Shown here: positions 23,501 through 37,180 of the stretch, piece after piece
Numbering within the stretch: position 1 is the stretch's first letter
Layout: every line of letters begins with the position of its first letter
Assembly: GCF_964340395.1 (NCBI RefSeq)
Contig: NC_135553.1
Coordinates: 7,967,001 to 8,031,000, forward strand
Source of the DNA: Glandiceps talaboti
Taxonomy: Eukaryota; Hemichordata; Enteropneusta; Spengelidae
Direction: 5' to 3'
Length of the DNA stretch: 64,000 nucleotides
Position numbers and translations under genes: made by a program
Notes under the pieces: generated by a model
What the model was told of the DNA's origin: nothing
Seen by the model: only the letters and a program-made list of their open reading frames with translations
Database searches by the model: none

Positions 23501-26500
23501 AATGAGTACACTACAGTATACATGTAATGACGTTGCCTTGGCGTTTCACTTGTGTAACTTTTCAGTGTGATTGGGCAAAGAATCCTGCCGTTAGTCTAGA
23601 GTTGAAATTTGTCTATCTTTGTGTCAAAACGTAATGTCCCATCGTATTCATGAGTAAAACATGGTAAATGGTGAAAAAACTTTGATGGGGGATGTTACTT
23701 TGATAATGTGTAGTCGGAATCATTCAAAGCACAAAATGATCAGATCATTGAATGTTTGATTGGTTGGTTGTGGTGTGCCGTGGGCTATCTAGAGTTAGAT
23801 TTATGTTGAATGCAGGGGAATTACAAAGTAAAGCAATTGAATCGGTGATGAACAAAGTACATAAAAAAAAAGAAGAGATTTCTATTCAAAAGAGATAAAT
23901 TCTAAACCTGCTTCAGAGATTAGCTTTTATTTGCTTGAAATGTGCCTTGGGTATCATGTTGTAGATTAAGAATTTATCAGGGCAAGGGATATTATATTCA
24001 AAACAAAATTACCAGATGGGTGATATCCAAATTCCAAGTACATTTAAAGAGGAGTTGAAAACTGCTTTAAATTGTTATTTCTGATGGGGTATCTAGATTT
24101 GTAATTGCTCAAGGGGAATTGTTTGAAGCAAAGCAATCAAATAAATGATCTACAAATAATTAATAAAAGGGATTTTTGTCAAATGACCAAAAACACTCCT
24201 GAAACTTTGAGCCTGATTAGTCTTATATATTTGATTTGGCTATCTAGCCTCTAAGTTTAGTATTGCCGGAGGCTACTGTGGAGATTTTTCAAAAGCAATC
24301 AAATTAATGATATACAAATAACAAATAATTCATAAATTGGGAGAAAAGATTTACGAGACCTAAACTCCACAACTGTTTTGCTGATTAGACTAATATTTGA
24401 TTAGAGTTTGCCCCAGGGGAAGTAAATGTGAAAACTAACTTCAACGTGACAAATTAATCCTTGATAAGGCGAAGTACAAAGTACGATGAAGGGAAGGGGC
24501 TTAAAATAATCAAATACTGCTAGGTGGATTTTGTTGTCTATATATATACTAGTACGTGTTACACAATGTATGTATCGATACCATTTTGATGTAATTGTTC
24601 TGGCAGGTATTTCTATTGTAAGGTGAAAGATTGTGTAATGGAAAATGAGCTGATTTTGGCTGTGCAAATTTGGTTTAATATAGAGAAGGTGATTTGGGGT
24701 CAAAAGACTTGGTCCTTATCGGTTGCAGAATTGATTAGTACCATGCCATACACTTGTTTGGACAAATACATTGTACATTAAGTACATGTAGTTAAGGAAA
24801 TACTCGCATATAAATTGAAATTGATTTGATCATTAGATTAGAAACACAAATTAGGTCCAAATGATGTTGTATTTTGTGCACTGACCTAAACTTGAAGAAA
24901 CACTTGCTAATACTAGGGATCACAAGACTATCTGCAAGTTTTCACCACTCTTTGCAAAGAACAGAAAAAGATGAAATTATATTATAACAGTATTGTGAGA
25001 TCATGACATAATAATAATCATCTTTACTCATCCAAATAAATTCATAAATTTGTTGAATGGTCGTGACCAGAGCAACACCTTAGTGCCCTAGTTTTGGATA
25101 AACAGGAGAAAACCAGAGTACCGCAGGGAAAACATGCATTGTTCAGCAGGGTCAGACTGAGCATCATCCTTCTTATATACAATGTATAGACCTGGTTGAA
25201 TTTTTTACTCAAACCTAGGCATTGCTTGGCAGGTTCGAACCCAGGCTGCAGAGGTATAAGAGACTTGCAAGCCAAGCTGCTCTGCCACCGAAAACCGTCA
25301 TATACTAAATATACTAAATCATGCTACAACCAAATGTTTTGTGTTATGGAAGTACATCTATTGTGGAATCTACATGTAAAGCTCTTTGAAACCACAGTAG
25401 TTCCCAGAAGGGTATGGATATGCCTTTCTGCAAGTAATTGTTGGGGACAACACATAAAGGTATTACATGTACTCTCATAGGATTCAGCTGTCTGTCTGCC
25501 AGGCGCCATAAACTTTGTCTGATTGCAAATAAAGTAAAATTGGACTGCACTTCCTCAGGGTACATATGTACACATACATGTACATTTGTACTCTTGCCAT
25601 CTATTTCAAAGAATGTGGAAAGCTAGAATGTACATTTCACTGCTCAGTCTTAAAAGGACATGAGACAACTTTTAATGTAAATTCCAAATACAGACATAAG
25701 TCTTATCTTGCATCACATGTACATTGTACTATGTTGATTTTGCCCTAAAACGACCTAAACTATCCATATACAAATACACAATGTAACATTGACAGATTTG
25801 CAGACATGTATTTTTTCTATCATCCTGAGGTCAGTAGCACTTTCAGGGTGCACACAGAAAGTACCTCAGGGAATGAGATATTCACTTTGCCTGACTGTTA
25901 TGTTACAGATCGTACGGTTGTACTTGCAATGATAAAATATGTTTTGAGTAAGTACAGTTATGAATATTTGTAACTGTTCATATGAAAAGTATCACAGAAA
26001 AAATGTTGAGATCTGACCCATGCCCCTTTAAAGGCATATGACATACATGTGCAAGAAAACTTTTTTTCCCCGTAAAATTTACAACTTCCTGTCGACAGTA
26101 AACAGTTCTTAAGGCTGGAATGTGGAATACTTTAAATTATAATAATGTTTGTTTGTTTGTTCACCACACTGCCATCTAGTGGTGAACAGTATTCATCTTT
26201 ATCCTTAGGTAGCCAGCAGTCTTTTTGCTAAAATGTAGACACCAATCTAGGAAGTTAAGCCTCTGAGCAAGATTTTGCTCCTAAATTTTAAATTTTGGGA
26301 GCAAAATGTTGCTAAAATGTAAACTTGGGAGCAAAGTAAAATAATCTATATTGAACTTTAGTTTTTATCAACATACATTGTGATAAATTCCATGTTTACA
26401 CATTTATGATAAACCCAGGTATGCTCTTTTTCCCTTTAGAGAAAAACACACAGGGGATGGATCTGATACAATTTGGCTGGAATGTGTCTTGATGGATTCA

Positions 26501-27597
26501 GCATGATGAGTTTCTTCAGGGCATTGCTCAAAGGAAAATAATATTTGTGTGTGATAGCTGCATCGGGCTATGGGAATATTTTTGTAATCAATTTTTGATG
26601 ATGTTGTGTTTATACAAAATCTAGAAGTTGAGAGTTTCATTCCCAGTGTAAAAATTAATATCTATTTCAGGTTGTGATAAATTGCTGGGTATCGATCATG
26701 TGAATCCCATTCTGTATTGGGAATCAGAATCAATCAGTCACTGTTCATATTATAATGCAACTAAGCTATATAACTCTTGTCAGTGGGATTTTTAGTATGA
26801 CGGATAGCTGCGATATCAGTGTTAATAAGTGGCATTTGCAGCCTATCTGAAATTTCCCCACCGCCTTCTATTTATATGTATATACTACCGACCAAAGTAC
26901 TATATAGTATTTTTGCACAGTAAAAAATAACAAGACTACGTCCTCTTTTTCCTACATAATATCGGCCAGCAGAAGGCATTTCAAGTTCAGTTATTTCAAC
27001 CTCTTCTTTATATAGTGGGTACCATCAATCAAGGTATGAGTTTATTGATTTAAATGTGACTGCCTTCATTCATACCTCATACATGTCTGCCTACCACTTG
27101 CTAACTTTAGGGTGGTTACACATACAGGCTTGGCAATTAATTTCAACATTTCATTATGCGATACCCAGCAGTACTTTCAGTGCTTTGATTAAGTATGGAA
27201 TTGGTGAGATTGAAGTCAGAATTAGTTAAATGGGAACACCACTCCAGGAAATAGAGATATTTTCATAAACTATGGGTTCTGGAGCATTATTTCATGAATA
27301 TTCAAGAGAGACGTTTTACTCTGAAGGGAATAACCACTCAGGGGTCATCAATATTCATAGTGCAACCATGAATATATTATGTCTCCTGCCTCCCATGATG
27401 CAATAGCCCACAGCACAGGTACCATATAAAGGCACAAGATCAACTTGATGTTTTTCTGAAATTGCAAACAATTGCAGGTGATGTAAAATCATGAAAAGAC
27501 TCTCCAGAACCCAAAGTTTATGCAAATGCCATTGTTTATTTTCTGGAGTGGCATTCCCCTTTACATGTAAATCTCAGATTTATATTATTTTATTATG

Positions 27598-27641
<44 letters not shown>

Positions 27642-30600
27642 GAGTTTTTGAGTTACTTATTATGTTCGATTGTCCTTTAGAGGATATGTAACCTCAAATT
27701 ATTAAAACATGGTTACTTGCCACAGAGGCAGTAATATTAATTTTGTAAGCATCATGCATGCAGAATGCTTGGCAAACTCAAAATAAATATTGGAACATCT
27801 TGTGCTGAATCAAACTGCATCCAGTCTAGAGTTATGTTTTATTAGTTAGACATGTTGAAAAACTGTTGAATACATCAGAATATGCAGAATGTTTTAATCC
27901 TTGGCAAACTTCAAAAGATATATGGGGACGTCTTGTGCTGAATCTAGACTAGTTCCTGACGGACCATATTCCGTACTACATTATCATCATACTATACCGT
28001 CTAGTCAATTCCGTTACTCAAGGTGTTAATTGTGGTTCAACCCCATGGTGGGCAAAGCGAGAATAACACATGTCAATAGCCTAATCCATCACAAATTGAC
28101 AGGCTGTCGTCAATGTTTTCATGTTTCTAGGATCTAGGACTGATCATATGATATGCAAATGTCCAACCAGGACCCCTACCTTCAGTCTGTTTAAACTGAA
28201 AATCAAGGGGGGGGGGGGGGGGGTACAGAATTCTGTGTGAGAGTAATGGTATTAACTAGAGGGTATAGTATGAAGATAACTAGACTATGCTGAATCAAAC
28301 TGCATCAAGCCTAGGCTTATATTTTATTTGTTAGAGGTGATGTAAAACTGTTGAATACATCAGTTTTAAGAAAAATAGTGTTAAAAAGTGAAATGGTAAT
28401 TTTTGCATTCATTTATAATCACAATTACCAGTAAAGTACTTGTTGAGTATTGACAGTTTAGACAATCATTGTACATAGATTTGTAGACAGATTTGGAGTT
28501 TTGCGTTCTTTACCATAGTAATATACACATCATGCTCATGTTATTTTAAATAGTCATAGTTGTACTACATATAGGTACATGTACATGAAATATGCATTAA
28601 AAATGTAATGACAGGTTTACCTGTAGATTATAAAAATGTAACAATATCTTTGCTCTCTTAAACTTAAGCCTAAGCTTTCTGAAATACTAAATAAAAGATG
28701 AACCTTGTCGTCAGAAAACTGTACACATGGATGCGGTTCAACAGTCGCATCTTGTGGGAATTGTTTAGTTGTCCTTGCTTACATGTAGTTAGTAGACAGT
28801 GGAATTGTGGAGTCTCTCGCCGATGTCTATGATTAGTTGAGGTAGATATATAGTTTCTTTGACAAAGTCCGCCAGACATTAGTCTGTGACAGTGTGAGTG
28901 ATCCAAGCAGAGCAACCCACCCCATTTGGTTTCAATATAAACATTCTGTGCATGTACTCAGACAACTTTGCACAGAATCTTCCGAGCAGTTATCATGTTG
29001 TGTTAAGTCAGCAGTGGATTGAATAATTGCCAATATGTGTGCACTTAACGTGATAAAGCACTGATCTGTCAAAGTTTCTTCTCACCAAGAGTTGCAAATA
29101 ATGACTAGTATCTCAGCATGTACATGTATCTTATGTTTATATATAATACGTGTGAACTCAGTGTCAGGTGATATGGAAGTACACCTTGTACGTGTTCACT
29201 TGTGATTTTCCCCTTCAATAAGCTTTGCTGTATATTCAGTGCAAGTAACTCATCTGTCCATATACATGTAAATGTGTACATGACATGTAACAATTGAAGT
29301 GATCGTGTGAATATAATTCCATGAAAACAAAATCTTTTCTTCCTGCAAATGGCAATACGTTCATCGTTTGAGCATAATACACTTGTCGCTTTTTCTCAAT
29401 CTACTCCATGTTCATGCCACTGACTATACATGTACATGCACAGTGTACATGTATGTCTACTTAGTACTTGCTGATTTTTTTTGCTTACATACAGTAACTG
29501 TAAACTTATTTTTCTTTCGCGAAAGAAATTTTTAGTGGAGTGACAGGTGCCCTTTAATTTGATGAAGGGAAAGTAGACAATACTTGTAAATAACTCATCT
29601 ACAATGTAGTTGGTCCAGCATATTCAGTGCAACTGTTCACACTTTTCACATGTACATGCAAATATAGAAATATGACACCTGTACATCTCTGTATCTGAAA
29701 TTTTAAATGTTGTATACTGTCAAGATATAGTCTAAGAGCTATTCGTGGCTTTGAAGGTGTTTCTTGTAATGAGAAGGGATTCAGCGTTGCTGGTATCAAT
29801 GCCACAGATAACCTCTAGACTGGGCAGGACTTAGATTTCAAAGACTTTCATTTATTGGTAGAATCATCATAAAGTTACTGTCTTTTGAATTCTTGTACAT
29901 GGGTCTGTAATAAAACTATTTGGGCCTGGATCCTAAATTAAACAATAAATATAGAAAATAAAGAACATAATAAATTTTTGTAATATTAAGACATACATGT
30001 AAATATCTATTCAAGCTTCTTTTTATGAAAGAGAACAGCTGAAATGTGATTTACAAATTAAGTTTTACCTCTCATATATAACATTTAGAATTGTAGTGTA
30101 TGGTCGGTTGATGACTCCCCAAGGCCTAGTAATGTTCTCCTTATACCAGAGTCATAATAAAAATGTATTCCAACTTAAATGAAAATGAAGGTTATTTTGT
30201 AAATCAATACACAAACATTAAACATAATGTAATACTTGATGTCTAAATTTTTAAAAAAATGTCATGAAAATATGAAAATGGGTTAAATATATTCACAATT
30301 ACAGTGTGTCTGCAGGAATGCTGTGCTTAATTCAAATCATACTGCTGCTATGGTTGTTTACATTTGGTCACATAAGTGTAACATTTTAAAGGTTCACTCC
30401 GGAATAATGAAAGAGCGTTCTCGAAATTGGATATCCCACTTCTTTTGTACTGCACTGAATAATAGTAATGTGAACTCCTTGTGTATACTTTCCTTTTCAA
30501 ATCTCAGAGTTTGTCATTCTACTACTCACAAACAGTATACTCCTAAGTGTATTCAAGTATACTGCTTATTCATAGGAGACATATAAACAGTTCAGCGGGA

Positions 30601-33600
30601 TATCAGGTTTTAGATTTTGAAGTATTCCATCTGCTGACAAATAGTCAGTGGAAAGAAAAATCGAGCAAAATTGTGTTTTTAGCCAGTAGATCAGTGTAAA
30701 ACAGGAATTACTAGGATTAAAAGTGAGTTTAGATAGACGATAGATGGAAGTTTAAACTCCATGAAACCATCAAGGGGATCATATTGGATAACATACAAAT
30801 ATATATAGTGATGTCAAGTCAGCTTGTTGTCATAGTGAATTACCTTCATGTCAGAGAGCATATGCCTTAATAGTTAAGGTGGCTCATGCATAACACTGCA
30901 AAATAAGCCTTTGACACAAACCACAAGTTTTGGGACATTTGGTGTTCATTACATGAACACTCAAGATAAGCTTTTGGCAGTAAACGAGAGTTTGGGGACA
31001 GACTGGGTTCAGGATTGATATATTATCGTCATTGAGATGGGCATGTGGGCATATGAATCGAAAATAGAAAATCAAATACGGTGTACATAATTATACATGT
31101 ATACTGTGATATACATTTACGTAGTCTGTGTACAGTACTGTTGTTAAGCGATATTCCCAGTTTGATTCATTTGGATGGAGTTAAAAGATTAAACAATTTG
31201 GGGAACAGTTTGTCTTCAATATTAATGCAAATCAAGTCCACTGTGTATATGTACTGCATACATACACTTTATATGGAATACTCAAAGTTAAATTATTTAG
31301 GTACTTCACCACGAAGGATTCTACTTTTTGAAAGTTTTAGTTTTCAGCAAGTCATAAATATTTATAAAGCCATAGACCCTATTTCTACGTGGATGGAGTG
31401 TTTATGATAAAACCTAACGACTGAAGCAATTGAGGTTGAATAGGAAATCCATTATTCAACAGTTGAGATACATATACATGTAGGTAGAAAAAGTTCCTTT
31501 TATAATTTTTTGGATGTATTTTCAGATTTTGAGATACATAATTATACATGTAGGTAGAAAAAGTTCCTTTTATAATTTTTTGGATGTATTTTCAGATTTT
31601 GTAAAATACGTGTATGTTGATAGGTGAGTTTCATTTTATTGATGATTGTTAATTATGAAAATGGAAAATTGTTACATGTAGATAAATGAGTTTACTATTG
31701 ATGATATGGGTAGGAAGTTTGTACTATAGCGCCAACTGATGGCTAATCTTCAGCAAGCAGTGGGAATAGCTTCTTCTCATCCATCTGTCTGTCTGTCAAT
31801 GTTATATCTGCTCTGCCATGTCTGAGCACATGGTCATGTTCATTACTTTACTTACAGTGACTGTGTAGAATGTATGCTCACCAATTTCATGTATAAAACT
31901 AGGCGAATGTGACAATTTTCATCAGAAACATCGACAACAGTGTTTGTACAAAATCTTAGAAACTAAAATACATGGAGACACAATGCTAGTGTTTACAATT
32001 TACGTCCATATTGTCTGAGTTGAACTTTCTGTTGGGAATATGCAATTTGACCTTGAAACTCAGCATCAAGGTTATATGTAAAAATCATGGTATTTTTTGC
32101 ATAATCGCAGTCGATGCACATACATGTACATCCAAAGAAGAAGAGTAGAAGAACAAAAAAATAATTGTGATGTACATGTTACGATGTATGATTTTAACTG
32201 ATGCATGTTTTCAATTCTTTGATCTTATAAGCCTTTTGAGGCTGTTCCCAAGTGAGACATAATACAATGATTATTGCGAAATTATGTACCAGAGATTACA
32301 CCACTGTGCACATATAGTACTAGTTGTATTTGCTCTGTAGTGCAATACCGAAAACATTATTGTATAGGTGCATGCAAATAATATGCAAATGAGGAGACTC
32401 TAAACAAAAGTGCACAATCGCACAGTATAACTTTTTTGAAATTTGTTGTTTTGAATAACCATAAATTATGTAATAATAGAAGAACTCCATTCTGTGTTAG
32501 TTCCAGTGTGGGTACTCAGGGGTATTTGCAACCATGATTATAGTTCTTTCTGCTATATGGCTGCAGGGAACAGTACGAGAACTCATGCTCATGTAAATAC
32601 CCTAAGTACATTTGTATTCTGCACTTACACTCACTTGTCATGGGTTCTGTCATAGCATTTTATTTTCTTTGACACAAACTTTAATTGTATGCATTAAAGT
32701 AGTGTGTAACATCTATACAGACGTGTTTCACTTGTAAGTTAGTCGTAGAATAATCACTATTCTGGCTTCTACAGACAATATTAAAAAAATGAGTCGCAAA
32801 AAAGGACTTAGTGTATGTTTACAACAAAAGTTAGTACAAATAATTGATATACAATGTACAGTCATGTACATGTACATGTATGACCTTCTGTTGCTGAACT
32901 CTGTGTGATTTACAGTACCAGTGACTCGAAAAGCTCAAAGCTTCTACATCTGTGTTTGCAGGGTATGTTTTCAACGAAATCTTGTTTTATCATGGATTTG
33001 TTGCTCTTTACACTATTTTTATTTCCTGTGCCTGTGTTAAGTGAACAGTGGAAAGTTAATACTTCCTGCTTGCTACCCATAATAGTACTTTTTGTCAATT
33101 TATCACAACCACACAGACATGAGAGTAATGTATCAAAGTGAACCGCCATTCAATTTACTGCTAGACGTGATCTTTCTGTCTCCTTTGTAATATACTACAT
33201 GTGATTTAAAGACACCCTTAACAATGTGATCTAGTCTACAGCTAGCTCATTTTCAGGCCAATCAAGAGATTGTGCCTACAAGCATTTGTGTCATGTAGTC
33301 AACCGGAAATTTTATTGTGGTTTTCTGACACATGTAACAGATATGAATCATAAGCAAATTGGATATGGATTTATATTACAAACAATTTGACATGTTTTGT
33401 ACATTGTAGGAAATGTGCTTACAGATGGTGAAAAATCAAAGTGACATCTATATGTATGTACATGTACACATGTACTTTGTATACCTCTTTCTGTAAAAAA
33501 AAATCAATTTAAAAGTATTTTACAAGTTGAAGTACAACTGCTTAGTCTTGATCATAAAATGTATCCAATAACTGAACAGGAAGATTGTCCTATGCCAACC

Positions 33601-36600
33601 TGTCCAGATGTCCCCCTCAGCCCGAGAGCTACTTGGTAATCATCACACCATGTGTAATGTTTTTCCCATGGTTGCATTCATCCCAAGTTGGGTAAAACCT
33701 ATACATTTGCAGCTTAAACAAATGTGGTAAATATCTACCTGCACTCATTTTAGCATTTATACAGTTATTGACTCTACAGAATGCCCAAAACTTTAAATTT
33801 ATGTCGTTTTGTGGTTCTATAATTTACAGAAAAAAAATTGTGTTCAAATTCTACAATGTGCTGATTTTGTCACAGATTGTAGAAAACAGTCAAAATTATG
33901 TAATTTTAAAGAATACAGACAACTAACAAAAGATATAATGTCATTTACATGTTGTAGATGTGGTTAACTGATTGTAGGAAGATATTATATGATAATGAAG
34001 ATGACTTGACTATCAAATGCAAGTCCATTAAATAATAATGGACAAATCTTTGCAAATGCAACCCAAGTCTTCTTTGAAATTAGAATCGATGAGTCTGTAT
34101 ATGCTTAAAGTGATTCTCTTATAAACTATCAAAATTGGCAAAGGAAATCTTGGTGCAACAGATGAATACAGAAAAGCTTGATGCTATTTATTGCATTCTG
34201 AGATATTATTTGCACAGTAACTCCTTACCTGGTTTGTTGTGTACCTGTTGACAGTAGTTTTCTAAGCACCCACTGATATAAAATTATGACTTTCATCATG
34301 TGTTTTCGAAAAGTATGTTATGCATTGTGATAATTACATCATCAATGGAATTATATCAATTATTCTGAAGTGTAAACCTGCTGATGTGTATAAAGTCAGT
34401 CAGGGAGAAAGATGATTAATTTTGGTTTTCATATAGCTTGTTTTTACTGAATTACAGCCGTGCTGGTGTAAAAATCAATTACTTGTGTAACAACTCTGGA
34501 CCCATAAGTATCTACACTTACAGTATAAGATGATATCTTCGTGTTTATATGACCTTCCTTTATATTGATCTTGAACTTTACCTTAATCAAAAATTAGCAA
34601 AACAAATCATTACTATTAGAAGTAAAGTACTTGATGGGGCTTGTCTTGTATGAAGACTTGTAGTTTTTATTCCAAATTCCTTGTTTTTATTCCAAACTAT
34701 GAGATATGTAACTGAACAATAGTCTGTTCTTGTCACAGATTTCACATGTAATTAATTACATAGACACTGCTCAAGGTATAGCATCATTCTATTTAACTTA
34801 CATGTAATTAAAGATGTCACCTTGATTCATATGACAGGTTTCAGGTGATGTTGTTAACGTTATGTGAATAAGTGTTACATAGTACTTATCACTTGCAAAG
34901 TTCCCTTTTATTATAGGCTGTGTTGTCTTCAAACTTCAAAGACTACTTACATGTACTTGATATGTATTCAGTGAGATATCGTTTGCAATTCCGTGTCAGG
35001 AATCTTCTGTATTGAGGAAAAGGGGATTAACAATAACTGCTTGAAGAGCAGAAAATAGCATGATATTGATGTTTGTGTCATTTTCAATAGCCGTTCTGCC
35101 GAGGGACCAATTTGGTCAAGAGGACTGTACATGTAAGTGTACTTAAACATGCTGAGGCATACAAGTGACTAGATAGTAGACTTGTTGTATTATCAATATT
35201 TAAGACTTATCTGAGGACATGTCCACCATTAGCTTGAGTAAACTTGTAGGTATACGTAGATGGTAGCCACAGATAGGACATTCCTTTTAAAGCCCCCTTT
35301 TAGCTTTTTGCTACTTTGTTATTCTTTGCACGTAGAAAATGCACTAATTGTTTAGTTGAAATAGTTCAGTCTTTCTGATTTGCAGAATTACCTGCCATTA
35401 GTGGTACTTTGTAAACTGGTATATATGTAATATTCACATGTATTAGCACAGCGTGAGTAAAGTACATTTTGTAGTCTGCACCATTTGATCATTTGTAAAC
35501 AGTTCGCATGGCATGCTGATAGGATTCGAGCACTAGATAATCATAATAAACAAATGCAATATTTAATATAAATCAGTACAAATATACAAATAAAAGTTAT
35601 AAAAAATCCTCCGACATGTTCATATATAAAATATGCTAAAAATCAATAAACAATCAATAATGTTTCAAGTTCACATGTTTACTCAGTCGGCTGACAAACA
35701 TGGTTGGCCATTTACATGGAAATTCTGAAAGACAGAAAAAAATGGAAAATGATGCTATTGCACACTAAGTCTTGTAAACATAACACAATGGTTAAGTGTA
35801 TATTATGTTCATTTACATACACAGCCCCAGCATTTTAGTCTTTCCATTTTCAAAATATTTTATGTGTATTTTGTTGTCGCTGTATAAATAGGTGCAAGCG
35901 CAACAAAAATATTTGTGTTTTCATTTGAAAAGAGCATCATGTAAATGGGGCATATTAGGGTAATACCTGCGATACCGGTAATGCAGCTACTTCGGAAATT
36001 ATCAAGAGCTGCAATAACAGCATCAAAAGAAAAAGCAAACAGTGCGAAATGGCACGACTTGAATTTGAAAAAGGCCAGAGTGACAGTTACATAGTAGCAG
36101 ATGTTAATCAGTTGATGTATAGTAAGATGTACATATATATGTACATAAGTCGCTGTCTTATCTTTTTTGACATCACTTTGTTTGCGGAAATTATCATTTG
36201 CAAATGTAGGCATGTATTACATTTTACCCTTTAGATTGATGACATGTATTCATTTTACCCATCATAAAAATCCATTATATCTCCCCACATCTAATACATG
36301 TACATGTAGCTGAATGATTAAGATGAGTGCATGTTGTATTATCATAGGGGTCATTCAGCACTCTAACTCATTGCAATTTATCAAATTAAGTTACAGAACT
36401 AGATTGGACGTTGATGACTTACATAAAGGTCGTTGTTTATGCAGCAATAGTAGTGTCTACAATATACGTGTACAGTTCATTTAGGTGTAATTGTAGGAGA
36501 CATAGCCATATGTACAATGGATTGTCGTAGTTCTTTTATAGTTAGGAAGTTAGTCTGGGTATACCATTTATTATGTACTTGTACAAAGTACATGCAGAGC

Positions 36601-37130
36601 CAAACTAATTACATTTACTTTCCCCTGTGTTGTAGATGTGTATGTGTGCCGTGTAAGACTATGAACTAAAAAAGTTCTTTCAGTTTGTATCATTGAGTAG
36701 CTGATTTTAGTCCCGAGACTTATCATCATTGAATTTGAATGATACACTCGAACAACTGACAGAACCTTATGACGTGAGAGTGCCAGCGTGGCATACTTAG
36801 CATCATAAAAGATATTTTGAGGCTTTCCCGATATCAGTTCTGTAACTTTGGAAGACGTTTTGACATGTTTGGTATTACTGCACAGGTGATAAATTATCAT
36901 ATATCGTATCATACATGTATATTAAATATGTACAAAATGGCATATATTCTCATTTTCACAAACAATGGTTATGGCTATGGCCTATGAGGTCTTATGCCCA
37001 AAGCAAGTTTTTTTGTGTATACATTGGTAGTCATATAATAACTTCTTGACATCACTATTGTGTCCTTATGATTTTTTATTTTGTCTGTATTGAAGCATTA
37101 AGGCTGGTGGCCTATTGTTTCTGAATAAAC

Positions 37131-37180
<50 letters not shown>

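Noticed and set aside
19988-24415. CRISPR-like or regularly spaced direct repeats
   Set aside because: Eukaryotic context, units of 105-290 bp and no short conserved repeat with unique spacers.
25228-25292. Functional tRNA gene
   Set aside because: A and B boxes are present, but the acceptor and D stems do not pair; it is better read as the head of a SINE.
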